A DNA stretch of 43,042 nucleotides from Bacillota bacterium (GCA_029266295.1 JAQSXD010000001.1:1-43042); one strand, 5' to 3'. Numbered from the stretch's first letter, positions 22,217-32,448 are shown. Notes: generated by a model not told the origin, from the sequence alone. Translations and numbers: made by a program.

Positions 22217-25200
22217 TTAATATTTGTCGCGTTCTCCGCTGATTGTTATTTTTGAAACGGCAGTGGTATCTAGCAGCTTTGGCTGGTTAAAATTCAATTT
22301 TTCAGAACCGCCGCCAAGCTTGAATTTTCCGATCATTTCCTTCAGCAGCTCCGCCTGCCCTGACAGTTCCTCACTCGCCGCCGCACTTTCTTCTGCAGTT
22401 GCCGAATTGTTTTGTACGACCAACGATACCTGTTCGATTCCTTTATTGATCTGTGCGATTCCCGAAGCTTGTTCATTGGAAGCAGTTGCGATTTCGCTTA
22501 CGATGTCGGTGGCTCTTTCAATTCCGCCGACGATTTCATTCAGTGCAGATGCTGTCTCATCCGCAATCCGGGTTCCTTCCCGAACCTTACTGATTGAGCC
22601 TTCGATCAACCCGGTTGTCTCTTTTGCCGCGCTTGCGCTCCGTGCTGCAAGGTTACGCACTTCCTCGGCTACAACAGCAAAGCCTTTCCCGTGCTGCCCT
22701 GCTCTTGCGGCTTCCACTGCAGCGTTCAACGCAAGAATGTTTGTCTGGAAGGCAATGTCATCGATCACCTTGATGATTTTAGAAATATTTTCAGAGGATG
22801 CATTGATCTCAATCATCGAGTTCAGCATCCCTTTCATTTGATCATTTCCCTTAACCGCATTATCTCTCGCTTCAGAAGCCAGTTCGCTTGCGGTATTCGC
22901 ATTGATGGCATTTTGTCTCGTCTGGGATGCAATTTCCGCAATAGAAGCGGTTAGCTCTTCAATGGAGCTTGCCTGCTCCGTAGATCCCTGCGACAAAGCC
23001 TGACTTCCGTCTGATACCTGTCTTGATCCGGCTGAGACCTGTTCAGCAGCTTCATTGATATCTCCCAGAACTTGATTCAGAGATATTATGATCGTATTCA
23101 GCGAATCCTTGATCTCAATAAAGTCTCCTTTATAATCTGCTGTAATCGCCTGATTCAGGTTCCCGTTTCCGATCGCTGTAAGTACTTCAGAAATCTCGTT
23201 GACATAGCTTAACAGATTACTCACAGTCTCATTCATCGCATTCTTGATGACTGCATGATCACCGCTATAGTGACCAGCCATACTGATATGCAAGTTGCCC
23301 CTTGCCATTTCTTCCAGCACCGCAGAGGCTTCATCAATGGGAGCGATCACCGCATTCAGTGTCTGATTGAATCCCTCCATGATTTGGGCATAACCGCCGC
23401 CATGTTTTGAGGCATCTGCCCTGCTTTTCAGATTTCCTTCGACTGCGGCTGACGTAAGCATTGAAGCATCGTCAATCAGCAGCTGTATTGCATGTACACT
23501 CTTTTGAAGATTTGCATTGATATTTTTAAAATTCTCCCCGATTGCCTGCGTGTCATCGTCAACTTCCTGCACAGAGGTCTCAATGCTTAAATCGCCTTGA
23601 GCAAGCTTTTCCAGATTCACGATCAGCTGGTCCACTTCCCGTTCCTGGTATTTTGCTTGTTTTTCAATTTTTCTCAGAGTGCCCTTCATTTCCGTCTGAT
23701 CAACAATTAATTCCAGTGCTCCAATCACTTGTTGATGTTCATCTCTCAGTGGAATTCCTGTATATGAAATCTCAAGATCTCTTCCATTGGGATGAGCATC
23801 CGTTTCTCTGATCACTTTTCGATTTTGCTCCATGGCCTGTACGCAGGCGCAATTTTCCGTGTTGCAATCGCTTGTTTTACAGAGGTCAAAACATTTCATC
23901 CCTACAACCTGTTCCGTACTCATTCCTGCCAGATCAGCGCCGATACGATTGATATAGCGTATCGAAAGGGCTCTGTCCATGATCATCACCGGTGACGGCA
24001 GTTCATCAATATGACCGACAAGCGTATCAATGGTTTTGTTAACACTTCCCACGATCTGGGCGTATCCACCCTTAAGTTTGCTGATATCAGCCCGGTAGAA
24101 AAGATCTCCCCTTTCTGCCGCCTTAGTAAGTTCCCACGATTCCACCCGCAGCGAATGAAGAGATTCCCTAACCTTGGAAAGATTGTCAATGAGGATTCCA
24201 TATTCTCCGGGATAATTGTTTTCTATTACCTCTAAATCGTCGCCATTGGCGATCTTTTCTATGTAGGCTAGTGCAACATTCAACGGATTTACAATGCCAT
24301 CAAGCGTCTGGTTGAATCCGCTTATAATCTGCTTGAATCCGCCTTCAAACTTATCGGCTTGCCCGCGCTTCTCCAGCCGGCCCTCTACAGCCGCAGTCGT
24401 CAATGCCTCTGCTTCTTCCGCCAGGTCTTTTAAGGTACAGACCACAGACACCATGCTATGGGCCAAGACATCCTGATCAGAGCGGGGTATGATTTCCATA
24501 TTGAGATCACCTTCTGCGATTTTTTGTGCAGCCTCGGCTTGTCCTTTAATGTTTTCTATCATTTTTCCGAAGGCGGTAAGCAAGTCTCCGACCTCATCTC
24601 CCGATTTTCGAATTCCGTCAATATTTACTTCCACATCGCCCAGGGCCAGACGTTCCGCAGCCTCACTGAGCTTCTTGACCGGTTTTCCGATTATATTTCC
24701 CAGCGCAAATGCAAGCAATACTGCAAGAAGTGCAACTGCACCGGATACTGCCACAATCGTATTTCTCAGCGTATTGACGCTTTCCAGAATATCGCTTTCA
24801 TAGTTTCCTGCACATAGCGTCCAGTTCATACCTGGTATGGGGGTCAGCGCCGTGATACGGTTATCTCCGTCCAAAGCATAATGCACAATTCCCTCATTTC
24901 CAAGACCAATTTCTTTTAATGCAACACCAAAATTCTCTAGTGGTCCGCCGGACTCGATATTTGCAAGAGCATTCTCTTGATTCATAACATAATCTTGATT
25001 CGGATGCGCATAGATGGTACTGTCTGCGCCTAAAATAAACGCATAGCCGCGTTTTCCAATTCCCAGATCATTGGTAATACTGCTAATGAAGGTTCCGTCA
25101 CGCCGGCCAAGCAATACGCCGACAACAACTCCGTTCGAGCGGATCGGTGCAAACTCCAGAACAACTGCCTTTCCCGTTACCGGGCTGATGAGTACATCTG

Positions 25201-25612
25201 ATATGTGCGCTTCCCCTTTCATTGCCTTCTCAATATAATGCATATCTTTTTCTGCAAACATTGTGCTATCACCGGTTTTTACATATGTAACCAGCCCGTT
25301 CGGAAGGACAACGCCCATATCCAAATAACCCAGTCGATCCACATCAGTAGTCAGCGATTCCCTCTGAACAGGCCAGTCCATGGTAGCCGTTCGGGATCTC
25401 ATGGCAACTTCCTCTAAAACCGCAAGGTTCTTAGAGATATCCGTATGGATTAGGGCGGCACTTTCTTTCGCATACTGCATTACTGCATCTTCCTGATTCT
25501 TAAGCAGTGCATCCGAACTCATATTTACCGAAATGAATCCCAGAGCAGTTGTTATGATCAGAACGAGAACACCGATAAACATGGTGATTTTTTGGGATAA
25601 ATTCACTCTCAT
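22217..25612 (-). CDS. Large methyl-accepting chemotaxis protein with poly-HAMP and Cys-rich PAS
   Basis: A 1131-residue chemoreceptor, about twice the usual length. Membrane helix 1 is at about 10-30, a periplasmic-type dCACHE domain at 35-270, and membrane helix 2 at about 280-305. A HAMP domain and several HAMP-like modules follow, with a recurring GG[FY]xQIxxGFNQT[IL] motif. In the middle is a PAS domain (LPSPVMIMDRALSIRYIN) with an unusual Cys-rich insert, CFDLCKTSDCNTENCAC. The signalling domain has DDIAFQTNILALNAAVEAARAG and GKGFAVVAEEVRNLA. I chose the ATG at 25612 (AAGGAG upstream), which removes 21 residues that would precede the first helix. It likely reports an extracellular ligand plus an internal redox or metal cue to CheA. 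Confidence 0.92.
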   Translation of the reverse strand: MRVNLSQKITMFIGVLVLIITTALGFISVNMSSDALLKNQEDAVMQYAKESAALIHTDISKNLAVLEEVAMRSRTATMDWPVQRESLTTDVDRLGYLDMGVVLPNGLVTYVKTGDSTMFAEKDMHYIEKAMKGEAHISDVLISPVTGKAVVLEFAPIRSNGVVVGVLLGRRDGTFISSITNDLGIGKRGYAFILGADSTIYAHPNQDYVMNQENALANIESGGPLENFGVALKEIGLGNEGIVHYALDGDNRITALTPIPGMNWTLCAGNYESDILESVNTLRNTIVAVSGAVALLAVLLAFALGNIIGKPVKKLSEAAERLALGDVEVNIDGIRKSGDEVGDLLTAFGKMIENIKGQAEAAQKIAEGDLNMEIIPRSDQDVLAHSMVSVVCTLKDLAEEAEALTTAAVEGRLEKRGQADKFEGGFKQIISGFNQTLDGIVNPLNVALAYIEKIANGDDLEVIENNYPGEYGILIDNLSKVRESLHSLRVESWELTKAAERGDLFYRADISKLKGGYAQIVGSVNKTIDTLVGHIDELPSPVMIMDRALSIRYINRIGADLAGMSTEQVVGMKCFDLCKTSDCNTENCACVQAMEQNRKVIRETDAHPNGRDLEISYTGIPLRDEHQQVIGALELIVDQTEMKGTLRKIEKQAKYQEREVDQLIVNLEKLAQGDLSIETSVQEVDDDTQAIGENFKNINANLQKSVHAIQLLIDDASMLTSAAVEGNLKSRADASKHGGGYAQIMEGFNQTLNAVIAPIDEASAVLEEMARGNLHISMAGHYSGDHAVIKNAMNETVSNLLSYVNEISEVLTAIGNGNLNQAITADYKGDFIEIKDSLNTIIISLNQVLGDINEAAEQVSAGSRQVSDGSQALSQGSTEQASSIEELTASIAEIASQTRQNAINANTASELASEARDNAVKGNDQMKGMLNSMIEINASSENISKIIKVIDDIAFQTNILALNAAVEAARAGQHGKGFAVVAEEVRNLAARSASAAKETTGLIEGSISKVREGTRIADETASALNEIVGGIERATDIVSEIATASNEQASGIAQINKGIEQVSLVVQNNSATAEESAAASEELSGQAELLKEMIGKFKLGGGSEKLNFNQPKLLDTTAVSKITISGERDKY

Positions 25613-26032
25613 TTTTACTCTCCTTCTTCCGACAGCACTAGTTGCTGCTGCCGATAAAAATCGTATTTCCTTCATCCACTTCCCAATCCCCCAAGAACTA
25701 GTCTTTTCAAACTAAAATTCTGAACATCTCGCCTTTTTTTGCTCCTCCTATTTTTTTGTATATTATATATTTCTAACTGTCTATTCGTTAAACTTATCAC
25801 ACCAGTGTTCGATTGGCAAACTATTTTTTACATTATTCGACAAAGTTTTATCTTTTTTTCTGGTTAGTTTCGACTAAGATTCAATTTATAAATGCATACT
25901 ATATTTATATGAATAATATTCTTTGCAGGTCAGACCCCTTTAAAACGAACTAGAACAAATAGAAATCCCCGGCTTCAAACAGCTGGGGATTCCAAAGATC
26001 AATCTGATAAAAAATCATTCGGTGAATATCGC
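25613..26032 (-). other. AT-rich intergenic region upstream of the chemoreceptor
   Basis: No gene was found in these 420 bases. On the minus strand an AGGAGG near 25745 is followed by a short frame of only a few codons. TTCGA recurs on the plus strand at 25808, 25836 and 25869. The left-hand promoter of the chemoreceptor must lie here but has no clear sigma-A or sigma-D match that I could defend. The terminator of the SLH protein gene occupies 25964-25991. Confidence 0.5.
25964..25991 (-). terminator. Terminator of the SLH polygalactosaminidase-like gene
   Basis: AATCCCC (25964-25970) pairs with GGGGATT (25985-25991), with partial pairing inside the loop (AGC/GCC). On the minus strand it is followed by TCTATTTGTTCT. 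It lies 42 bases past the stop. Confidence 0.72.
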
Positions 26033-29000
26033 TTAATTTTTAGTCGCAGCAGTTACAAATCGCTGCAGCATCGCGGCTACCTCAGCACGGGTAGCGTTGT
26101 CTCCGGGGACAATGCTGGTGTTGGTTCTGCCCTGGGTGATCCCCTGTTCAATCGCCCAGACAAAGGCTGGATTTGCCCAGTCGGAGACCTGTCCGGCGTC
26201 GTTAAAACTGGCAAGCGATCCGCTGACTGCAGGACTTCCGGCATAACGATAAAGCATGGTGACCAGCTGCTCACGCGTAATCCCGCTTTCCTGGGCGAAC
26301 CGGTTGTCTCCTACGCCGGCAACAATACCGGATTGAGCAGCCCAGGTCACAGCATCCGTATAATATTTTCCTTCAGCTACATCGGTAAAGTAGTTTGCTC
26401 CCACCGAAGGTTCACCTTCCAGTCGATAGAGCACAGTCGCCAGCATCCCCCGCGTCATCGCACGATTTGGCGAGAATTCTTGCTTGCTGGTGCCGAAGAA
26501 CATTTCACGGGCAGTCACGAAGGCAATGGCGTCTTTTGCCCATACAGACCGATTGGTGTCAGCAAAGTCCATTCCATTCTGCACAATTTTGATTGTTACA
26601 TCGCTGTTTACCGGAACATAGAGCATTCCGTCGTTTGCAACTGAGCCCTTGATAATTTCTTCCGTACCGTCTTTGTGGGTGATGATGGCCACAGTACCAC
26701 CATCCGCATCCTTCATAGGAATGGAAACGACAGTCGCCTTCTCATTACTGCCCAAAGTGACCGTTCCGCTCATACTGCCGCTCTTGGGTTTATTAAGCTC
26801 CGTCACAGTACCGTCAGGGCTTTTTACTGTGATCTTCTGTGCACCGGTTGCATTGTCGGTGGTTGTGATAACTACCGCACCGCCCTTCAATGTTTCTGTC
26901 GTGGTCGTCTGCCCAGTTACTGCGGGAGGCACTGTACCGCCTCCGCCACCGCGGCTGTATGGTGTTGCCGTGATGGTCAGTGTCAGTTCTTTTGTAACAA
27001 GTTCAGTGCCCAGACCCTTATTCAATGTGACCGTGAACACATAACTGCCATCCACCCCCGCTCGGTTACCGTTCGTTCCTGCCACAGCCGCTGTGTAGCT
27101 GACCTTGCTAACTTTTGCTCTCGCTCCTCTAAGTGATATTTTGTTGATTATTTCATTGATTTTTTCCAGAGCTTTCACTTCTGTACCGACATCGGCCTGC
27201 GTCGTGGTATACGTCGCATGCTCAACCGCCGCCTTTGCGAAGGCGATATCCGCGTCGTCGTTGGATGTCTGTGCGGGATTCACTGTAGTCGAACCAATCA
27301 GATTTGCACCAAGGCCCTCATCCCAAATACCATCGCCCTTGTTCGCAAACCGGATGCTGCGCTTGTTCGCAGTGGTTTCCTTCGGATCATTGATCTTTAG
27401 ATAAATATCATATTCTCCGAGTGGGATCTCACCAAAAGCACCCATGTTAATTGACAAGCTCAAATCACGGTATGCATTGGTATTGCTTGCCCTACTGTCT
27501 AAATCAGGCCGCCAATCTCTTGCGTCAAGGTTCGTAAGTACCTTGTAGGCTTCACCATTTGCTTTCGATTTCATAATGACTGAAACATTTTTCTTATTTA
27601 CGATATTACCAAAGCCGACGTTCTGGATCTTTCCTTCAAACTTAAGAATACCATTCTGCGCTACCCATTCGCTTGCGTTAGCCTTACGAAGCACCAACCG
27701 GTAGCCCAGTCTGTCCCGCCAATATTCCGCTCCGGTTCTGCCGTCATACACCGGGTCAAAGACTGCGTATTCCGTTTTATATGGTTCCGCATACGCATTT
27801 GTCATCTTTTTCGTGACGTTTTCTTCCGTATACTCAAAGTCCCCCCATCGATCATGAACGCTCTTCTCATAATCCGCATTCAGGTAAACGGTTTGAGCAT
27901 AAGAGGCTTCCCATGCAACAAACGGATACGTGTTCCAATGGGTCTCATCGCCTTGGGCTTCGCCGCCATAAAGGTTGTTTTGATGTCTGATCCAGGTCAT
28001 CACTCTGCCGCGATCATAGGACTCGGCATCTCCAAGGGGATTGCCCGGCCAGCCCGCCCCTTCGGAAAGTGAACCCCAGTCGTTAGGATAGTTGTCGCCT
28101 TCGTCCTCCCCATATGCATAACTATCGTTGAAGAAACCGAAACGTGCCTCTGGGGTTCCCTGTTTCGGAGCCGGTATTTGATCAATAGTTTCAAAGGTAT
28201 AGTTTTTGCCGTAAGCAGCGTTATACCATGACAGGAAGGCTCCCCCCTGTACGACGATGGAACGCGATTCAGGGACAGCGTCCAGCCATGCATTCAGAAG
28301 CCATGCGTAGGCTTCCGGACTTGTTCCGAAGCTTGTCGAGTGCATTTCACCCCATGGGCCGAATATGCCCGCGTCAACCCCCATGATGACATCTTCATAC
28401 TCATGAAGGATTGGTTTCAGCTGTGCAATATGAGCAAGGATTGTTGCTTTATCCGGCTCAATATCCGCTACAGGCCGATCAATATAACCGTCCTGCGGAT
28501 GGTCAACATCCACCCAGCCATAACCGGCACCGTCATAACTAAAGCGCACCAGGGTAACTCCATTACCGTTTCTTACTTGTTGAAGCTTCTCCCTTATGTA
28601 AGCAAGGGCGTCCTCAGTTAAAGGCTGAGAAACTCCGTGGGGCCAGCTGGGCAAAACATTTGACTGCCAGTAATCAAAATGGGTATCATAGTCAAATGGT
28701 TCTAAATCCCCCGGTCTTGACTTTATCGATACCTCTGCAGGAGCACGATAAGCTGAATTATATCGAGCGCCACGTGATGTGAATGCATTACTAGAAAAGT
28801 TTCTTAAGTCGAAATATACATGGCTAATCCGGGTAGTAACCTGTGCGTCACCCACGGTTACCGGGCTATTTCCAACATTCATCGTGCCAGTACCTGAACC
28901 GCTAACCGGGACGATCATTCCGTCGTTGGCTCTGTAGAAACCTCGGTCAGGATTGGGAATATCAATAGGATTTTCTGTATAGTCAAGGTTCTGTGACACA

Positions 29001-30571
29001 AGCGGCGGAACTTCACCGGGAATTCCTCCATGATCTTGCCAATATTTCTCAAATTCATTCCAGCCGCCGGATCTAGAACTTTGACGACGATAGACGCCTA
29101 CGTTGTCTAAATATACACCGTCAAATCCCTGGTTAATAATCCGATCAATGGAAGATGTGTTGTCTCCGGTAGCGATATTTTTATATTTGCCGCCGCCGTT
29201 GATAATAATGTCTCTCCACTCCGGGTGCCACCACTGCACTACCGCTTCTTCGGCATAGTTTCCGCCGTAACCCAAGGCCAGCCACTCCGGAGCGTTTTCC
29301 GGAGGTGAATAAACAAAATTCGGTTTCGTACCGGTTATCTTGCCGGACTTCATACTCCGTTCTGTATTCGGATTGGCGGGGTCTACCCATACCCAATCAT
29401 TCTGGCAGTACCAGCGGTTCTGCTCCGCAGAGCCGATGCTCAAATACGCAATGACCTGCCGCCTGCCGCCGCCCGGTTTAACCTTTAGGCTATTGATCTC
29501 TGCCTTTGTAAGCGGTGTTTGGTTGTTCGGCAATGCTCTATGATTGTAAAACGAGTCAATATATATAACATCATAGTCTGAGTTCCTGAGCGCGTTAAGC
29601 CAAGTCTCTCTTCCTGCATTTTCAGGGAGACCTGCTTCTCTCCACCACCAGTCCCATTGATCCCCATATAAACGGATCACGTTGGTGACATCTTCTGGTT
29701 TTCCATCTTCGCCAGCCATCGGTTGATATTGACCACCTGCTGAAGGAACCAGCAAGCCATCACCGTATGAGTCATAGATTCTAGTCCTGTCGCCGTCTTC
29801 GCCTTCTGCAACAACTGCTGCTTCTTCATCGTCCCATGTATCCCAAGCATCATAAGGCCGGCTGTTGATGTTGTACAGGTAGTTTTGTGCGTCAGTCAGT
29901 TGATCGACATTCCTCTCGCTGTCTATTGTGGTGATTGCGTCTTCTGTGTCTTTATCAAATTTATAAATACCTATTTTTTTCGGATCCTCGACCCAAAAGT
30001 AATCCCCATTTTCCGCCCAGCGCTCGCCAGGGAATAATTGTTGAGCCAACTCCCCTCCGATCCGCGGATACGGAAGAATGCCCCATGCACTGGCTCTGGC
30101 GTAATACGCTTCAAGATCCGCTGCGGTCTCAACAGTAGAAGTTTCAGTAACCATTAAGCCTTGTTTCACTAATTCTATGTATGATTTTTGCTCATCAGTC
30201 GGGTCATTTACATCATCACCGTCAAAAATCATCTCTTCTTTGCCCCAGCCATCAACTAAAGAGATGAGGCTCGTCAGCACGCCATTATCCACATCTCCGT
30301 CTATAAAAGCCAGCTCAGCCGCGTCTTGCGGAATAATTTTAAAGTCTGGATTTCTAGACTTCGCATGGAGGGCAAGTTCCATTATAAACGCCTGCATCTT
30401 GTGGGTGCGCCCAACCAGTCCGGGTTCACTCGCATAGAGATTCTTAATCTCCTCCCTTAGGGCCGTATCCGTTGTTGGCAGATCGTCGGCAAACGCGGGA
30501 ACCGCGCTGAAGGTCAGCAGCAGCGTTAGGATTAGCAAGCAGGAGATTGCTTGCTTGAATCGTCTCTTCAT
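26033..30571 (-). CDS. SLH-anchored polygalactosaminidase-like (GH114/TM1410-type) protein with DUF4874/DUF4832
   Basis: A 1512-residue cell-surface enzyme candidate. A signal peptide ends at AVPAFA (about 29). Residues 60-200 contain RTHKMQAFIMEL, FKIIPQD and VDGWGKEEMIFDGD, which in TM1410/GH114-type barrels normally come last. Residues 330-495 contain DYDVIYIDSFYNHR, RRQVIAYLSIGSAEQ, WWHPEWRDII and GFDGVYLDNVGVY, the usual first half with acidic catalytic-type residues. Then come DUF4874 (NPDRGFYR near 540, GPWGEMHS near 740), DUF4832 to about 1105, beta-rich linkers with a Gly hinge, and three SLH domains (about 1335-1512) that bind secondary cell-wall polymer. The ATG at 30571 has AGGAG 6 bases upstream; an ATG at 30574 is also possible. 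It is the last gene of the GH4-ABC transporter arm, fitting extracellular cleavage of alpha-galactosamine polymers. Confidence 0.85.
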   Translation of the reverse strand: MKRRFKQAISCLLILTLLLTFSAVPAFADDLPTTDTALREEIKNLYASEPGLVGRTHKMQAFIMELALHAKSRNPDFKIIPQDAAELAFIDGDVDNGVLTSLISLVDGWGKEEMIFDGDDVNDPTDEQKSYIELVKQGLMVTETSTVETAADLEAYYARASAWGILPYPRIGGELAQQLFPGERWAENGDYFWVEDPKKIGIYKFDKDTEDAITTIDSERNVDQLTDAQNYLYNINSRPYDAWDTWDDEEAAVVAEGEDGDRTRIYDSYGDGLLVPSAGGQYQPMAGEDGKPEDVTNVIRLYGDQWDWWWREAGLPENAGRETWLNALRNSDYDVIYIDSFYNHRALPNNQTPLTKAEINSLKVKPGGGRRQVIAYLSIGSAEQNRWYCQNDWVWVDPANPNTERSMKSGKITGTKPNFVYSPPENAPEWLALGYGGNYAEEAVVQWWHPEWRDIIINGGGKYKNIATGDNTSSIDRIINQGFDGVYLDNVGVYRRQSSRSGGWNEFEKYWQDHGGIPGEVPPLVSQNLDYTENPIDIPNPDRGFYRANDGMIVPVSGSGTGTMNVGNSPVTVGDAQVTTRISHVYFDLRNFSSNAFTSRGARYNSAYRAPAEVSIKSRPGDLEPFDYDTHFDYWQSNVLPSWPHGVSQPLTEDALAYIREKLQQVRNGNGVTLVRFSYDGAGYGWVDVDHPQDGYIDRPVADIEPDKATILAHIAQLKPILHEYEDVIMGVDAGIFGPWGEMHSTSFGTSPEAYAWLLNAWLDAVPESRSIVVQGGAFLSWYNAAYGKNYTFETIDQIPAPKQGTPEARFGFFNDSYAYGEDEGDNYPNDWGSLSEGAGWPGNPLGDAESYDRGRVMTWIRHQNNLYGGEAQGDETHWNTYPFVAWEASYAQTVYLNADYEKSVHDRWGDFEYTEENVTKKMTNAYAEPYKTEYAVFDPVYDGRTGAEYWRDRLGYRLVLRKANASEWVAQNGILKFEGKIQNVGFGNIVNKKNVSVIMKSKANGEAYKVLTNLDARDWRPDLDSRASNTNAYRDLSLSINMGAFGEIPLGEYDIYLKINDPKETTANKRSIRFANKGDGIWDEGLGANLIGSTTVNPAQTSNDDADIAFAKAAVEHATYTTTQADVGTEVKALEKINEIINKISLRGARAKVSKVSYTAAVAGTNGNRAGVDGSYVFTVTLNKGLGTELVTKELTLTITATPYSRGGGGGTVPPAVTGQTTTTETLKGGAVVITTTDNATGAQKITVKSPDGTVTELNKPKSGSMSGTVTLGSNEKATVVSIPMKDADGGTVAIITHKDGTEEIIKGSVANDGMLYVPVNSDVTIKIVQNGMDFADTNRSVWAKDAIAFVTAREMFFGTSKQEFSPNRAMTRGMLATVLYRLEGEPSVGANYFTDVAEGKYYTDAVTWAAQSGIVAGVGDNRFAQESGITREQLVTMLYRYAGSPAVSGSLASFNDAGQVSDWANPAFVWAIEQGITQGRTNTSIVPGDNATRAEVAAMLQRFVTAATKN

Positions 30572-30649
30572 CATGTGCTCCTTTCAGTTTTTTACATTAT
30601 TTATGTGATTGCAAAACTTCAGAAAGCATCGAATAGGTTGACTGGAAAA

Positions 30650-31480
30650 TCATTTACTCCCCGTAAGAGCAATCCCTTTGATAAAGTGTTTTTGAAAAAC
30701 GAGGAATACAATGGTTACCGGCATCATTACTAGCGCCGCCGCCGCCATGGTTGCGCTCAGATCGTTACCATGCTGTGTGGAGAAAAAGGATAGGGCCACA
30801 GGCAGCGTCATGCTGTCTACTTTTTCCAGCATTATGAGCGGTCTGAGATAATCATTCCAGCTCTCCAGGAATGTGAATATTGCAAGAGCGGCAAGACATG
30901 GCCGTAAAAGCGGAAGAATAATCGTAAAGTAGATTCGAAAATCACCCGCCCCGTCAATTTTTGCTGCCTCACAGATGCTATCTGGAATATCTTCACAGAA
31001 TTGACGGCACAAAAATATGCCAAATCCAGACACCATCATGGGCACAATGAGTGCCGCAAGGGAATCATAAAGCCCTAATTTGTTGACAATGAGGAAGTTG
31101 GGTATCATGGTAACAGAAAATGGCACCATCATGGAAGCAAGAATAAGCCAAAACAATAGATTCTTAAGGCGGAACTGATATTTTGCAAAGATATACCCGG
31201 TAAGGGAACTGGTAAACAGGACAAGCAGCGTGACCGAAACGGATACTAGTAGGCTGTTTGTGAACCATATGAAGAAAGGGGATCTGGTGAGTACTTTAAT
31301 ATAGCCGTTGATACTCCATTGAATCGGCAGAATTTTATCCGGGTTTTTCATGATCTCTGGCGTGCTTTTAAACGACGTGAGAAGCATCCAAATATAGGGC
31401 ATCACAACAGCAAAAATCACAACAGCCGCTATGAGCATGCCCATGATACGGAGGGGCGTTATTTTTTTTCTATGGATCAT
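30650..31480 (-). CDS. Sugar ABC transporter permease (MalG-type)
   Basis: A 276-residue inner-membrane permease of the carbohydrate CUT1 family. Six hydrophobic segments are visible (first at about 12-34, last at about 240-262). The ATPase-contact EAA loop reads CEAAKIDGAGDFRIYFTIILPLLRP near residue 180. GGAGG lies upstream of the ATG, and the start is two bases from the stop of the partner permease, which shows translational coupling. No ATPase gene is present; CUT1 systems of Bacillota often share an MsmX-type ATPase encoded elsewhere. With the binding protein and second permease it probably imports oligosaccharides made by the SLH-anchored enzyme encoded just downstream. Confidence 0.93.
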   Translation of the reverse strand: MIHRKKITPLRIMGMLIAAVVIFAVVMPYIWMLLTSFKSTPEIMKNPDKILPIQWSINGYIKVLTRSPFFIWFTNSLLVSVSVTLLVLFTSSLTGYIFAKYQFRLKNLLFWLILASMMVPFSVTMIPNFLIVNKLGLYDSLAALIVPMMVSGFGIFLCRQFCEDIPDSICEAAKIDGAGDFRIYFTIILPLLRPCLAALAIFTFLESWNDYLRPLIMLEKVDSMTLPVALSFFSTQHGNDLSATMAAAALVMMPVTIVFLVFQKHFIKGIALTGSK

Positions 31481-31481
31481 G

Positions 31482-32372
31482 TTAGTACCTCCAATCCGAA
31501 CGGCTGATGCGCTGGGATATAACGGTTACAATCAGGATTATGAGAAACAGAACCAGTGCAATGGCAGAGGCATATCCCATGTTCTTGTATTTAAACGCCT
31601 CTTTGTATATTTCCAATGTCAGCACCATGCCTACATTATTGGGTCCGCCTCCGCCCGGACTGCCGGCAGACCGTCCCATGATCTCAAATTGTGCAAACAT
31701 CTGAAAATGGGAGATTAGGGTCATGGTAACGATAAAAGCGGTGGTACGTCCCAAGAGAGGCAGGGTTATGAAAAAAAATCTCCGCACCGGCCCAGCACCG
31801 TCAATTGCTGCCGCTTCTATAAAGTCATGAGGAATGCCGTCCATCCCCGCCGAAAAGATGATGATGTTATAGCCGATATCGGCCCAAAGAGTAAAAAGAA
31901 TGATTGAAGGGAGCAACCATGCCGGATCTCCCAACCAGTTATGCGCGGGAAGTCCCAGATGTCCAAGGATATTGTTAAACAGTCCATATTTATTGGCATA
32001 CATCACTTTCCAAACCAGACTGGACGCTGCCAGGGGGGCAACAATAGGCATAAAGAAAATCATCCGCGTGAAAGATCGTGTTCGATTCGAACGCATTGAG
32101 CTGATGGCCTGTGCAATCAGGAGCGCAAGTACGATGTTCAGCGAAACCGTGACAAGTACAAAGATCACCGTGTTTTTCAACGCAATAAGAAACACTCCGT
32201 CACTGGCAAGTTTCTTGAAGTTTTCAAGGCCAATGAAGGGGCTGCTGACTGCCAGTGGATTATAATCAAAGAGGGAAATCCCAAGTCCAATTAAAATAGG
32301 CAACAGGGTAAATACGATCATGCAGATAAAAATCGGGGTCAGAATTGTATAGACAAATCTATTGTTTTTCAT
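31482..32372 (-). CDS. Sugar ABC transporter permease (MalF-type)
   Basis: A 296-residue CUT1 permease, partner of the MalG-type gene that starts two bases after its end. The first membrane segment (YTILTPIFICMIVFTLLP) begins at about residue 8, and five more follow. The EAA loop is EAAAIDGAGPVRRFFFITLPLLGR near residue 190. I chose the ATG at 32372 because GGAGG ends 5 bases upstream and the protein then begins directly before the first helix; a frame opening at 32411 has no such site. The insert GRSAGSPGGGGPNNVG near residue 235 is a usual loop in this family. The substrate is inferred from neighbouring genes to be a galactosamine-containing oligosaccharide. Confidence 0.93.
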   Translation of the reverse strand: MKNNRFVYTILTPIFICMIVFTLLPILIGLGISLFDYNPLAVSSPFIGLENFKKLASDGVFLIALKNTVIFVLVTVSLNIVLALLIAQAISSMRSNRTRSFTRMIFFMPIVAPLAASSLVWKVMYANKYGLFNNILGHLGLPAHNWLGDPAWLLPSIILFTLWADIGYNIIIFSAGMDGIPHDFIEAAAIDGAGPVRRFFFITLPLLGRTTAFIVTMTLISHFQMFAQFEIMGRSAGSPGGGGPNNVGMVLTLEIYKEAFKYKNMGYASAIALVLFLIILIVTVISQRISRSDWRY

Positions 32373-32448
32373 ATCAACCTCCAGCTGGGATTGGGAGAGA
32401 CCTTTATCCAAATCTTAATAAGGATGGACAAAGGCCTCATAAATGCAT

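Noticed and set aside
25808..25873. TTCGA repeated three times upstream of the chemoreceptor
   Set aside because: Spacing is irregular (28 and 33 bases) and the flanks are not conserved, so chance in an AT-rich region is likely.
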